A DNA stretch of 39,317 nucleotides from Campylobacterota bacterium (GTDB lineage: Bacteria > Campylobacterota > Campylobacteria > Campylobacterales > Sulfurovaceae): NCBI GenBank assembly GCA_015494795.1, contig WGAM01000010.1, forward strand, positions 1-39,317, given 5' to 3'. This document shows, one piece after another, positions 1 to 7,932 of the stretch; the stretch's first letter is position 1; each line of letters starts with the position of its first letter. Both the position numbers and the translations under genes were made by a program. The notes under the pieces are model-generated. The model made no database searches and was not told the origin of the DNA. It saw only the letters and a list, made by a program, of their open reading frames with translations.

Positions 1-619
1 GGGTTTTAAAATTATGTAATTTAGATGCCTCTTTTATAACTGAGATATTTATATCTCTATCTGCCTTTACCCATAAACCATCAGAGTTTTTAATATGAGC
101 CAATTTTGGATAATCTCCTATAGATTTGCCATTTTTATCAAAAACTTCCCATCTTCTATTAGAGTTATATTTCCAGACACTCATACCTTTAAAAATATCG
201 GGAGATACTACAATATCAACAGGTAGAGATATAAGGTTCCAACCTTTTTTTAGATATATAATATCATTAGAGATATTTTCATCAGTAGGAGCTTTTGATA
301 TAGTTTTACTAGGTAATATTAATCTCCACTCCTTTTTACTCTTAACCCAAAACCCATGCCAACTCTTTAAACTGGTTAGTTTTAAGATACCTCTTTCGCT
401 CATTTTAGATTGTATCTTGCTATCAGGTGAATAACCTAACCACTTTTGACTATTAGCATCAAAACTCCAAACCTGCTCAACACTATCTTGTTGAAATTTT
501 GACATATCATTAAGTGGTGTAGCAGAACCTATAAGTTGCCACCCTTTTTTAACTATCAATATAGAATCGGCTATGCTAATAGAGAAAAAAAGTAAAGTAA
601 CAAGTAAAACTCTTATCAT
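1..619 (-). CDS. Exported protein with two Trp-rich repeats (3' end outside window)
   Basis: The frame is open from the ATG at 619 to the window edge, giving about 206 residues of a gene whose 3' end is missing. Residues 1-17 form a short signal peptide. The mature part holds two related segments: KKGW at residues 24-27 and again at 124-127, exactly 100 residues apart, each followed by a VW(S/K) strand and closed by GFWVK (89-93) or GLWVK (181-185). This pattern of Trp and short strands suggests a secreted or surface repeat protein; I do not recognise a named family. The start has a good ribosome-binding site (AAGGA at 630-626) and a TATAAT at 655-650. It is transcribed away from rnhA. D/E-x-N-x-S sequons occur at residues 113-117 and 189-193. 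Function unknown. Confidence 0.75.
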   Translation of the reverse strand, partial: MIRVLLVTLLFFSISIADSILIVKKGWQLIGSATPLNDMSKFQQDSVEQVWSFDANSQKWLGYSPDSKIQSKMSERGILKLTSLKSWHGFWVKSKKEWRLILPSKTISKAPTDENISNDIIYLKKGWNLISLPVDIVVSPDIFKGMSVWKYNSNRRWEVFDKNGKSIGDYPKLAHIKNSDGLWVKADRDINISVIKEASKLHNFKT

Positions 620-649
620 TTTTTATCCTTGATTTCAACTTTTAATGTT

Positions 650-655
650 ATTATA
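650..655 (-). promoter_or_regulatory. -10 box for the leftward exported-protein gene
   Basis: TATAAT on the minus strand, about 31 bases upstream of the ATG at 619. It would give a leader of about 24 nt containing the AAGGA ribosome-binding site. No clear -35 box, as is usual in Campylobacterota. Confidence 0.5.
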
Positions 656-735
656 TAACAAAAAAGTGTATAAAAAATGTATAAAATATATTTTATAAAA
701 TAAAAAAATTAAATATTATAGATATTCATTTATAC

Positions 736-741
736 TATAAT
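736..741 (+). promoter_or_regulatory. -10 box directly in front of rnhA (probable leaderless start)
   Basis: TATAAT ends five bases before the rnhA ATG at 747. Transcription normally starts six to eight bases after the -10 box, so the transcript would begin at or next to the A of the start codon. No Shine-Dalgarno sequence lies between them. A leaderless rnhA mRNA is inferred. Confidence 0.55.
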
Positions 742-746
742 TTCGT

Positions 747-1259
747 ATGAATTTAATAGATAAAGATATAATAATATATTGTGATGGAGCATGTAGAGGA
801 AATCCAGGTGAAGCTGGTAGTGGTTTAGTTATATATAATGTGGAAGATAATCCAATTTTAATATATGGAAGATATGTTAAAATTGGAACAAATAATATTG
901 CTGAGCTAAATGCTCTCTATAGAGCTTTACTTATTGCTTCTGAATATAAAAAGAGTCTAATTAGAGTTGATTCTAAATATAGTATGGATTCTGTTACTAA
1001 ATGGGCATATAGCTGGAAATCCAAAGGTTGGGAAAAAAAGGGTGGAGAGATTAAAAATCTTGAAATTATTAAAAAGTCTCATGAGCTATATGACAATATA
1101 AAATATAGAGTAAAATTGGAATATGTAAAGGGACATTCAGGAGTCGAGGGTAATGAGTTAGCAGATATAATGGCAGGAGTTGCCATAGATTATAAAACCT
1201 ATGATTTTTATAGATATGAATATAATAGTATAGATGATGTATTAAAAACAAAAAAGTAA
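747..1259 (+). CDS. rnhA: Ribonuclease HI
   Basis: Cuts the RNA strand of RNA-DNA hybrids in the cytoplasm, for example Okazaki primers and R-loops. The four metal-binding acidic residues are in the expected places: YCDGACRGNPG near the N-terminus, the Glu of AELNALYRALL, the Asp of RVDSKYSMDSV, and the Asp of GNELADIMA, which follows the catalytic-loop HSG. At 170 residues it is slightly longer than the usual 150-155, the extra being a C-terminal tail. No other Met precedes the first catalytic Asp, so the ATG at 747 is the start although it has no ribosome-binding site. The next gene begins 11 bases downstream and is probably co-transcribed. Confidence 0.93.
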   Translation: MNLIDKDIIIYCDGACRGNPGEAGSGLVIYNVEDNPILIYGRYVKIGTNNIAELNALYRALLIASEYKKSLIRVDSKYSMDSVTKWAYSWKSKGWEKKGGEIKNLEIIKKSHELYDNIKYRVKLEYVKGHSGVEGNELADIMAGVAIDYKTYDFYRYEYNSIDDVLKTKK

Positions 1260-1270
1260 AAAGGGGATTA

Positions 1271-2209
1271 ATGAGATTAGGTATTGTAATACCATGTTAT
1301 AATGAAGAAGCAGTTCTATATGAGACTAAAAAGCATATTGAGACTCTATTTAAGAGTATGATAGAAGATAATAGTATTTCAAAGGATAGTTTTGTCTGTT
1401 TTGTTGATGATGGAAGTAGAGATAAAACTTGGGAGATTATTGAGAGTTTTACAAAAGATAATCCACTATTTAAGGGGATAAAACTATCAAGAAACTTTGG
1501 ACATCAAAATGCACTAATAGCTGGACTTATGCAACTAAAAGATAGTGCAGATGCACTAATCTCAATGGATGCTGATTTGCAAGATGATATTTTAGTTATT
1601 AAAGATTTTGTAAAAAAGTATAAAGAGGGTTATGATGTTGTTTATGGTGTAAGAGAAGATAGGAGTAGAGATACAAAATTTAAAAGAGCAACAGCAGAGG
1701 CATTTTATAAACTTCAAAGTTTTATGGGTATAGAGAGTATATCTAACCATGCAGACTATAGACTTTTAAGTAGAAAAGCACTAAATGGTTTAGCTCAATT
1801 TAAAGAGATTAATCTATTTATTAGAGGTGTTGTACCATTAATTGGATTTCGCTCATGTAGCGTATATTATAAAAGGGGTGAGAGATTTGCTGGAGAGAGT
1901 AAATATCCACTTAGTAAAATGCTATTTTTTGCTCTTGATGGGATTGCATCTTTCTCTATTGTTCCTCTTAGGATTATTACAGTAGTTGGATTTATTATAT
2001 TTATACTATCTTTTTTTATAATATTATGGATTATGTTTGAGAAGTTTTTTTTAGGAACTACCATAAAAGGGTGGTCATCAGTTATGATTTCAATCTATTT
2101 TATGGGTGGTATTCAAGTTATGAGTATTGGAATTATTGGAGAGTATATTGGTAGAATATTCCAACAGAGTAAAGGGAGACCTAGATATATTATAGATAAG
2201 GAGATTTAA
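1271..2209 (+). CDS. Polyprenyl-phosphate glycosyltransferase, family 2 (DPM1/GtrB-like)
   Basis: A GT-A fold glycosyltransferase with two C-terminal membrane helices. Residues 1-230 hold the nucleotide-sugar domain: IPCYNEE at the N-terminus, FVDDGSRD, and the metal-binding DADLQDD. Hydrophobic spans lie near residues 233-258 and 267-290, and the tail ends in QSKGRPRY, typical of GtrB and related enzymes that move a sugar from a nucleotide donor to undecaprenyl phosphate on the inner face of the cytoplasmic membrane. Length (312) is normal for the family. Which sugar it handles cannot be told. It follows rnhA by 11 bases with a strong ribosome-binding site (AAGGGGA). Lipid A or surface glycan modification is plausible but inferred. 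Confidence 0.85.
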   Translation: MRLGIVIPCYNEEAVLYETKKHIETLFKSMIEDNSISKDSFVCFVDDGSRDKTWEIIESFTKDNPLFKGIKLSRNFGHQNALIAGLMQLKDSADALISMDADLQDDILVIKDFVKKYKEGYDVVYGVREDRSRDTKFKRATAEAFYKLQSFMGIESISNHADYRLLSRKALNGLAQFKEINLFIRGVVPLIGFRSCSVYYKRGERFAGESKYPLSKMLFFALDGIASFSIVPLRIITVVGFIIFILSFFIILWIMFEKFFLGTTIKGWSSVMISIYFMGGIQVMSIGIIGEYIGRIFQQSKGRPRYIIDKEI

Positions 2210-2238
2210 TTATAGGAACAAAATATGTTGTTCCTATA
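2210..2238. terminator. Hairpin between the convergent glycosyltransferase and sucD genes
   Basis: A 12-bp stem (2210-2221 with 2227-2238) around a 5-base loop, containing TAGGAACA and its complement. It starts one base after the glycosyltransferase stop and ends five bases from the sucD stop, so it can serve both directions. The U tracts are weak. Confidence 0.55.
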
Positions 2239-2243
2239 AAATA

Positions 2244-3116
2244 TTATTTAGAGAGAACCTCTTTTACAGCTTTTCCAATCTCTGCTGGACTTACAACAAC
2301 TCTAACTCCAACAGCTTCAAGTGCCTCCATCTTCTCTTTAGCAGTTCCTGCTGTTCCACTAATAATAGCTCCTGCATGTCCCATTCTTTTACCTTTAGGT
2401 GCAGTCTGTCCTGCAATAAATGCAACAACTGGTTTTGTAATCTGCTCTTTAATAAGTTTAGCAGCTTGAATTTCAAGGTCACCACCAATCTCACCAATCA
2501 TAACAATAGCCTCAGTCTCTGGGTCTGCTTCAAACATTGGTAGAAGTTGCTTATAGCTAAGTCCAATAATTGGGTCTCCACCAATTCCAACAGCAGTAGA
2601 TATTCCAAAACCTTCATTACATACCTGATTAGCCCCCTCATAGGTTAAAGTTCCAGATTTAGAGATTAATCCAACAGTTCCTTTCTTGAAAACCATACCC
2701 GGCATAATACCAATTTTACACTCTTCAGCTGTAATAATACCCGGGCAGTTTGGTCCAATTGTCTTCATACCATTTTTAACAGCATAGGCTTTTGCCATCT
2801 GCATATCACGAACTGGAGCCCCCTCTGTAATAATAACAGCCAACTCAATTCCTGCATCAGCTGCTTCCATAACAGCATCTGCTACAAATGCAGGTGGAAC
2901 AAATACCATAGATACAGTAGCACCTGTAGCTCTTATTGCCTCTTTAACTGTATTAAATACAGGTCTTCCTAAATGCTCCATACCACCTTTACCAGGAGTT
3001 ACACCACCTACAATTTGAGTACCATAATCAATACATTGACCTGCATGAAATGTTCCCTCACTACCTGTAAAACCTTGAACTATTACTTTTGTATCTCTAT
3101 TTACTAAAATTGACAT
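2244..3116 (-). CDS. sucD: Succinyl-CoA synthetase, alpha subunit (ADP-forming)
   Basis: Alpha subunit of the heterodimer or heterotetramer that interconverts succinate, CoA and ATP with succinyl-CoA, ADP and phosphate. The N-terminal CoA-binding Rossmann domain carries GFTGSEGT and the G-K-G-G loop. The phosphorylated histidine is H247 within GHAGAI, and CPGI near residue 124 is the conserved substrate-side segment. The 290-residue length matches the family. It lies 3 bases downstream of sucC in one operon. In autotrophic Campylobacterota this enzyme works in the reductive TCA direction, consistent with the fumarase genes at 12276-13694. Confidence 0.96.
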   Translation of the reverse strand: MSILVNRDTKVIVQGFTGSEGTFHAGQCIDYGTQIVGGVTPGKGGMEHLGRPVFNTVKEAIRATGATVSMVFVPPAFVADAVMEAADAGIELAVIITEGAPVRDMQMAKAYAVKNGMKTIGPNCPGIITAEECKIGIMPGMVFKKGTVGLISKSGTLTYEGANQVCNEGFGISTAVGIGGDPIIGLSYKQLLPMFEADPETEAIVMIGEIGGDLEIQAAKLIKEQITKPVVAFIAGQTAPKGKRMGHAGAIISGTAGTAKEKMEALEAVGVRVVVSPAEIGKAVKEVLSK

Positions 3117-3119
3117 ATA

Positions 3120-4292
3120 CTATTCTCCTTTTGCTGCTGCTACTGCTTTTTTTGCACCATCACCTAAATCAGTTGCTGTAATGATATTATCTATATTTGC
3201 ATTTTTAAGAATTTCAGCTGCTTCTGGTGCATTTGTCCCATCAAGTCTAACTACAACAGGTACATTTACATCTACCATTTTAGTAGCCTCTAAAATTCCA
3301 TTTGCAATTCTATCACATCTTACAATTCCACCAAAGATATTAACAAATATAGCTTTTACATTTGGATTTTTTAATATAATCTCAAACCCTTTGGCAACAG
3401 TCTCGGCACTTGCTGTTCCACCAACATCTAAGAAGTTTGCAGGTGTTCCACCCATATAGTTAATAGTATCCATTGTTCCCATAGCAAGACCAGCACCATT
3501 TACCATACATCCAATCTCACCATCTAGTGCAATATAGCTAAGTCCATACTTACTAGCCTCTCGCTCATCTTCGTCCTCTTCACTAATATCTCTCATAGCC
3601 TCAATTTCTGGGTGTCTATATAGAGCAGAGTCATCAAATCCCATTTTACCATCAAGTGCTAAGAAGTCACCAGAACCTGTTTTAATAAGAGGATTAATCT
3701 CAATCATCTCTGCATCATTTTCCATATATAATTTATATAACTTAGATGCAAACTGTATCATCTTTTTCTGTTCTGCTTTATCTGTAATACCTAAACCAAA
3801 TACAAGCTCTCTACCGTGGAAACCTTGAAATCCAATAGATGGGTCAACAGCCACTTTAATAATCTTTTCAGGAGTCTTCTCTGCTACTGTCTCAATATCC
3901 ATACCACCCTCTGTTGAAGCCATAATAATTGGCATTTCAGCAGCTCTATCTAATACAACTGATAGATATAACTCATCAGCAATATCAGCTCCCTCTTCAA
4001 TATATACTTTTTGAACAAGTTTACCCTCTGGCCCTGTTTGGTGAGTAACAAGTGTCATACCTAAAATTTCACCTGCTAATTTCTCTACCTCTTCAATTGA
4101 CTTAGCAAGTTTTACACCACCACCAAGTCCTCTACCACCTGCATGTATTTGAGCTTTTACAACCCAAATATTTCCACCAAGCTCTTTAGCATTAGCTACT
4201 GCTTCCTCTACTGTATGAGCAACAATACCTCTAGGTGTTGGTACACCATATTTAGCAAAAACCTGTTTTGCCTGATACTCATGAATATTCAT
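3120..4292 (-). CDS. sucC: Succinyl-CoA synthetase, beta subunit (ADP-forming)
   Basis: Beta subunit with the ATP-grasp nucleotide-binding fold (about residues 1-240) and a C-terminal ligase/CoA domain. Visible family signatures include MNIHEYQAK at the N-terminus, KAQIHAGGRG, the metal-site segment EINPL, and GGIVRCD near residue 325. The length of 390 is normal. The ATG at 4292 has a clear AAGGAG ribosome-binding site and, about 32 bases upstream, a TATAAT on the minus strand. It is first in the sucCD operon, divergent from tolB. No other TCA-cycle genes are adjacent. Confidence 0.96.
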   Translation of the reverse strand: MNIHEYQAKQVFAKYGVPTPRGIVAHTVEEAVANAKELGGNIWVVKAQIHAGGRGLGGGVKLAKSIEEVEKLAGEILGMTLVTHQTGPEGKLVQKVYIEEGADIADELYLSVVLDRAAEMPIIMASTEGGMDIETVAEKTPEKIIKVAVDPSIGFQGFHGRELVFGLGITDKAEQKKMIQFASKLYKLYMENDAEMIEINPLIKTGSGDFLALDGKMGFDDSALYRHPEIEAMRDISEEDEDEREASKYGLSYIALDGEIGCMVNGAGLAMGTMDTINYMGGTPANFLDVGGTASAETVAKGFEIILKNPNVKAIFVNIFGGIVRCDRIANGILEATKMVDVNVPVVVRLDGTNAPEAAEILKNANIDNIITATDLGDGAKKAVAAAKGE

Positions 4293-4324
4293 TCGGACTC
4301 CTTTTATCTCTTAAAGTTGTTGAT

Positions 4325-4340
4325 ATTATACGCTTAAGCG
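4325..4340 (-). promoter_or_regulatory. sucCD promoter with abutting palindrome
   Basis: Reading the minus strand, the perfect 10-bp palindrome CGCTTAAGCG (4340-4331) directly precedes TATAAT (4330-4325). The expected transcript start is near 4318, giving a leader of about 25 nt with the AAGGAG site. A palindrome filling the -13 to -22 spacer could be an operator; this is inference. GAGTTAAT is repeated at 4351 and 4373, farther upstream. Confidence 0.5.
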
Positions 4341-4493
4341 AGATAATAAGGAGTTAATAGTTACATAATTCAGAGTTAATTTATCGTAATTGTTAAAAAA
4401 CTACACATTAGGTTTATTTTTAATTATATATTTATATTAATTAACTATTTATAATTTTATGTTATGTGTAAAAAGGTGTCAAAAATTAGATAG

Positions 4494-4530
4494 TATAATC
4501 ATAATTTTAATATATATGAGTTATTATAAT
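4494..4530 (+). promoter_or_regulatory. Two candidate -10 boxes for tolB
   Basis: TATAAT occurs at 4494-4499 and again at 4525-4530 upstream of the tolB ATG at 4556. The second would give a leader of about 19 nt that includes AAGGA (4546-4550). Either or both may be used. Confidence 0.45.
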
Positions 4531-4555
4531 ATATTAAATTTTTATAAGGATACAA

Positions 4556-5788
4556 ATGCGTTTTATACTATTTTTTCTATTAACCCTTAATCTTTTTGCA
4601 GTTGATGCAGAATTAACTATCGAGAAAGATGTTGCCTCAAAAGCATCTATTACTATTATTGAAAATCAATCTACAGCTAATAGTGGAATTAATCATGAGA
4701 AGATGTTTCTACTTCTAAAAAATGATATTAAGTTGAGTGGACACTTCAATCTTGATGAGACTAAAAGGCAAGGTGATTACAATGATAATTTTATGATACC
4801 ACCAGAGCTACATGATAGAGAGTATATATTAAAATATAGCTTCTCATCTTCAGAGGATACACTAGATATAAAACTATTAAGAGTCTATGATAATAGTGTT
4901 ATTTTTCAAAAGGGTTATAGTGTTAATAGTCCAAAAAGATACCCTTTTTTAGCACACAATGCTATTGTTGATATTAATAATGCTTTAAACTATGATGATA
5001 TTTCATGGATGAGACGATATTTAATATTTTCTAAATATATAGGTTCAAGAAAGAGTGAGATTTGGATTGCTGATTATACACTTAGTTTTACTAGTGTTAT
5101 AGTAAGAGGTGGATTAAATATTTTTCCAAAATGGGCAAATAGTACTCAAACTGCTTTCTATTATACATCATATAATCATAAACTTCCAACACTATATAGG
5201 GTTGATATGAGAACAGGTAATAGAAAAAAGATTATCTCTTCTCAAGGAATGTTAGTATGTTCTGATGTTAGTCAAGATGGTTCAAGACTTCTACTTACTA
5301 TGGCACCAAAGGGTCAACCTGATATTTATGAATATGAATTAGGAGGAGGACTTAAGCAAATTACAAAATTTGGTGGAATTGATGTCAGTGGTAAATATTT
5401 AGGAGATGGTAGTAGAATTGTATTTGTATCTGACCGTATGGGGAGACCAAATATATATCTAAAATCTATAGGTTCTTCATCAGTTTCAAAAATTGGGATA
5501 TATGGTAACAATAATAGCTCTTGTGATGCATTTTCTCAATATATTCTCTACTCTGTAAAAGAGGGCAAATCTATAAATATCTATTTAGGTTCAGCATATA
5601 GTAGTTATATTAGACCCCTAACTAGCAATGGTATCAATAGATTTCCTAGATTCTCTAGTAATGGAAAAGTTGTATTATATATTAAACAGAATAGAGGTAA
5701 AAATAGTATTGGATATTTAAACTTAGCAACTAAAGAGAGTGCATTGTATCCAATGAAAATTGGTCAAATTCAATCAATTGATTGGTAA
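4556..5788 (+). CDS. tolB: Tol-Pal system beta-propeller protein TolB
   Basis: Periplasmic protein of the Tol-Pal complex, which links the inner membrane, peptidoglycan and outer membrane and helps invagination during division. Residues 1-16 are a signal peptide (hydrophobic, ending LFAVDA). An N-terminal domain to about residue 150 is followed by WD40-like repeats with typical TolB wording: IFPKWANS, DVSQDGSRLLL, IYEYELGGG, IVFVSDRMGRPNIY and RFPRFSSNGK, forming the six-bladed propeller. The length of 410 is usual. pal and cpoB follow, the order known from Campylobacter jejuni. The tolQRA or exbBD genes that often precede tolB are absent here; sucC lies upstream instead. Confidence 0.93.
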   Translation: MRFILFFLLTLNLFAVDAELTIEKDVASKASITIIENQSTANSGINHEKMFLLLKNDIKLSGHFNLDETKRQGDYNDNFMIPPELHDREYILKYSFSSSEDTLDIKLLRVYDNSVIFQKGYSVNSPKRYPFLAHNAIVDINNALNYDDISWMRRYLIFSKYIGSRKSEIWIADYTLSFTSVIVRGGLNIFPKWANSTQTAFYYTSYNHKLPTLYRVDMRTGNRKKIISSQGMLVCSDVSQDGSRLLLTMAPKGQPDIYEYELGGGLKQITKFGGIDVSGKYLGDGSRIVFVSDRMGRPNIYLKSIGSSSVSKIGIYGNNNSSCDAFSQYILYSVKEGKSINIYLGSAYSSYIRPLTSNGINRFPRFSSNGKVVLYIKQNRGKNSIGYLNLATKESALYPMKIGQIQSIDW

Positions 5789-5800
5789 TTAATAATTATT

Positions 5801-5809
5801 TGGTATAAT
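5801..5809 (+). promoter_or_regulatory. Extended -10 promoter for pal
   Basis: TGGTATAAT matches the extended -10 pattern TGnTATAAT. It lies between tolB and pal, about 36 bases before the pal ATG, suggesting pal-cpoB can be transcribed independently of tolB. Confidence 0.6.
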
Positions 5810-5845
5810 TAAAGAGACATTTCAAAATAAGTTCAAAGGATTAAG

Positions 5846-6412
5846 ATGAAAACAAGGTTGTTTATAACGGCAATATCGTGCGGTCTATTATTGGTTGGTT
5901 GTGCTCAAAAGGAGAAAGTTAAACCAAAAGTTACTAAGGGGTTAAGTAATAATGGTATTAAAACATACAATAATAGAGATAGTAACATTAATACTAATAG
6001 AGATAACATAGATAAATATGGTGGGGATAATAGTGGTTATAGCTATGATACAGATGATGTTGGAATATCTAATAGTCTTAAAAATATCTACTTTGGTGTA
6101 GATAAGTATGTCATTACTCCAGATAAGTTATCTATTATTGCAAATAATGCAAAAATACTTAAAAAAGATATTGCAAATGGTGCTAAAGTTAAAATTGAGG
6201 GTAATTGTGATGCAACAGGAAGTGATGAGTATAATTATGCATTAGGATTAAGAAGAGCTAAATCAGCAAAAAATGCATTAGTTAGTAAAGGTATTAAACC
6301 TTCTGCCATAACTATAGTTAGTTTTGGAGAGAGTGCACCTGAGTGTACTACAGATAACTCTCCTGAGTGTTATGCTAAAAATAGAAGAGTTGAATTTAAA
6401 CTTTTACAATAA
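5846..6412 (+). CDS. pal: Peptidoglycan-associated lipoprotein Pal (OmpA-family)
   Basis: Outer-membrane lipoprotein that binds peptidoglycan and TolB. The signal peptide ends in the lipobox LLVGC, so lipidation is expected at Cys19. A low-complexity Asn/Asp-rich linker (about residues 38-75) leads to the OmpA C-terminal domain (about 80-188), with YFGVDKY, the peptidoglycan-contacting EGNCDATGSDEYN region and the closing KNRRVEFKLL. Two cysteines in ECTTDNSPEC, near the C-terminus, may form a disulfide, as in the Campylobacter homologue Omp18. The length of 188 is normal. Between tolB (57 bases upstream) and cpoB (17 bases downstream). Confidence 0.93.
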   Translation: MKTRLFITAISCGLLLVGCAQKEKVKPKVTKGLSNNGIKTYNNRDSNINTNRDNIDKYGGDNSGYSYDTDDVGISNSLKNIYFGVDKYVITPDKLSIIANNAKILKKDIANGAKVKIEGNCDATGSDEYNYALGLRRAKSAKNALVSKGIKPSAITIVSFGESAPECTTDNSPECYAKNRRVEFKLLQ

Positions 6413-6429
6413 AAATGGAAAAGATATAG

Positions 6430-7236
6430 ATGAGAAAATTTTTAATATTTTTCATAGGGTTAATGGCTATATTAAATGCTAAAGAACCCTCTGTATATGG
6501 AGCAGGAGATATAGATAGCTCCTCTCCCTATGGATTGACTAAAACAGAAAAGAGTGTGCTTGAAAATAGAACCAATATTCAAAATCTTAAAAATATTGTA
6601 TCTGAACAGCAGAACCGTATTGATGGATTAACTACTATAATTGATGGATTAAATAAAGAGATACTCTCTTTAAAAGACCAAATAGTTAACCTAGAGAAAG
6701 CTCAACAGGCAAATAGTAGTAATAATGATTATAATCAGACATACTCTCTACTACTTAAAATGGGAAAAATGGTTGATGAAATTAATAATAATTATGTAAC
6801 AAGGGAAGAGTTAAAGGAGGCATTAGCAGGAAGTAGAACTATAAATAGAGATACAGTTTCCTTAACAACAGAAGGTAACTCTGCTGACATCTCATCTATC
6901 TATAGAGAGGGTGTTCAACTTTTCGCTAAACGAAGTTATAGTTTCGCCAAAGAGAAATTTCAATTAGCTATATCTAAAAATTATAAACCAGCCTCATCTA
7001 ACTACTATTTAGGAGAGATAGCCTACTATACTAAAAACTACCAAGATGCAGTTAGGTATTATAAAAAGAGTGCATCTCTTTATGATAGTGCTAGTTATAT
7101 GAAAGTTTTATATCTACATACAGCTATATCTTTATCAAAGATTGGAGAAGAGGAACAGGCAAAAAATTTCTTTCAATTTGTTATTGATAACTATCCAAAT
7201 ACAAAAGTTGCCAAAATAGCTAAAAAATATATATAG
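6430..7236 (+). CDS. cpoB: Cell division coordinator CpoB (YbgF), TPR protein
   Basis: Periplasmic partner of the Tol-Pal machine that in Escherichia coli couples outer-membrane constriction to peptidoglycan synthesis. Residues 1-17 are a signal peptide. Residues 40-95 form a coiled coil (LENRTNIQNLKNIV and following heptads) that trimerises YbgF proteins. The C-terminal part (about 150-268) contains tetratricopeptide-like helices such as SSNYYLGEIAYYTKNYQDA and KNFFQFVIDNYPNTKVA. The length of 268 is typical. A D-Y-N-Q-T sequon lies at residues 100-104 in the linker. Third gene of the tol cluster. Confidence 0.9.
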   Translation: MRKFLIFFIGLMAILNAKEPSVYGAGDIDSSSPYGLTKTEKSVLENRTNIQNLKNIVSEQQNRIDGLTTIIDGLNKEILSLKDQIVNLEKAQQANSSNNDYNQTYSLLLKMGKMVDEINNNYVTREELKEALAGSRTINRDTVSLTTEGNSADISSIYREGVQLFAKRSYSFAKEKFQLAISKNYKPASSNYYLGEIAYYTKNYQDAVRYYKKSASLYDSASYMKVLYLHTAISLSKIGEEEQAKNFFQFVIDNYPNTKVAKIAKKYI

Positions 7237-7297
7237 TAAGTGACAATAAAGTTTTATCTGCTATTATGTTGAAAATTTTAAAAAAATAGGAGTCTAT

Positions 7298-7807
7298 ATG
7301 ACAATTACTGATAAAGATTGTGTTGTAGGTATTGAATATGAAGTAAAAGAGGCAGGTACAACACAAGTTGTAGATAGTAATAAAGGGGGACAACCTTTAG
7401 AGTTTATTATGGGTACAGGTCAGATTATTCCGGGTCTTGAAAAAGCATTAGTTGGTATGAGTAAAGATGAGCGTGGAGATATTTTAGTTAAAGCTAATGA
7501 GGCTTATGGTGAATATAATAGTGAAGCTTTACAGACTATACCTATTGAGCAGTTTGAGGGTATTGAACTTAAAGAGGGCATGACTCTTTATGGACAAGGT
7601 GAAAATGGAGAGACTGTTCAAGTAACTGTTAAATCATTTGATGATAAAAGCGTAGTAGTTGATTTTAATCACCCTTTAGCAGGAAAAGATTTAATGTTCT
7701 CTGTAGAAGTTGTATCAGCAAGAGAAGCAACTCCAGATGAGATTTCATCGGGTCAAATTGGTGGTGGTGAACATTGTGGTAGTGGTTCTTGTGGCTGTGG
7801 TCATTAA
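7298..7807 (+). CDS. slyD: FKBP-type peptidyl-prolyl isomerase, SlyD-like
   Basis: Prolyl cis-trans isomerase and chaperone of the SlyD class. The FKBP domain is split by the insert-in-flap domain: residues 1-70 (GIEYEV, FIMGTGQIIPGLEKALVGMS), the flap insertion about 75-125 (EAYGEYN and FDDKSVVVDFNHPLAGK), then the final strand (LMFSVEVVSARE). There is no signal peptide, so it is cytoplasmic. The C-terminus is a short metal-binding tail rich in His, Cys and Gly (EHCGSGSCGCGH), resembling but shorter than the nickel-binding tail of E. coli SlyD. It sits 61 bases after cpoB, the same order as in Campylobacter. Ribosome-binding site AGGAG. Nickel supply to hydrogenase is a family-based inference. 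Confidence 0.9.
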   Translation: MTITDKDCVVGIEYEVKEAGTTQVVDSNKGGQPLEFIMGTGQIIPGLEKALVGMSKDERGDILVKANEAYGEYNSEALQTIPIEQFEGIELKEGMTLYGQGENGETVQVTVKSFDDKSVVVDFNHPLAGKDLMFSVEVVSAREATPDEISSGQIGGGEHCGSGSCGCGH

Positions 7808-7843
7808 AAATAACTAAACAAAATAACTAAAATTTATGACACT

Positions 7844-7870
7844 AATAAATAGTTTTCTAAACTATTTATT
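7844..7870 (+). terminator. Terminator after the tol/slyD cluster
   Basis: A perfect 12-bp stem, AATAAATAGTTT with AAACTATTTATT, around a 3-base loop, followed by a pyrimidine-rich run. It lies 36 bases after the slyD stop and separates this cluster from the rhodanese operon. Confidence 0.6.
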
Positions 7871-7882
7871 CCCTCTTATATA

Positions 7883-7896
7883 TTGATTATAATCAA
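7883..7896 (+). promoter_or_regulatory. Perfect FNR/CRP-type palindrome upstream of the rhodanese operon
   Basis: TTGATTATAATCAA is an exact match to the FNR-class consensus TTGAT-N4-ATCAA. Its centre (7889.5) is 110 bases before the ATG at 7999. It sits 41.5 bases upstream of a start served by an A/T-rich -10 near 7918-7923, or 61.5 upstream of a start served by TAAAAT at 7939-7944; both are standard activator distances. Caution: the spacer plus flanking bases also spell TATAAT, so it may partly be a -10 box. Confidence 0.5.
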
Positions 7897-7932
7897 AAAA
7901 ATAGTTAAGATTTCATAAATTACTAAGAGAAA

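Noticed and set aside
126-434. Open frame on the + strand, 102 codons
   Set aside because: It is antisense to the exported repeat protein, which has a signal peptide, a ribosome-binding site and internal repeats; the antisense product has no family features.
3181-3459. Open frame on the + strand inside sucC
   Set aside because: Antisense shadow of a strongly conserved gene; no ribosome-binding site and no recognisable protein.
5771-5784. 14-bp palindrome CAATCAATTGATTG at the end of tolB
   Set aside because: It encodes the last TolB residues, lacks a U tract and is not an FNR-type site (half-sites reversed), so chance is the simplest reading.
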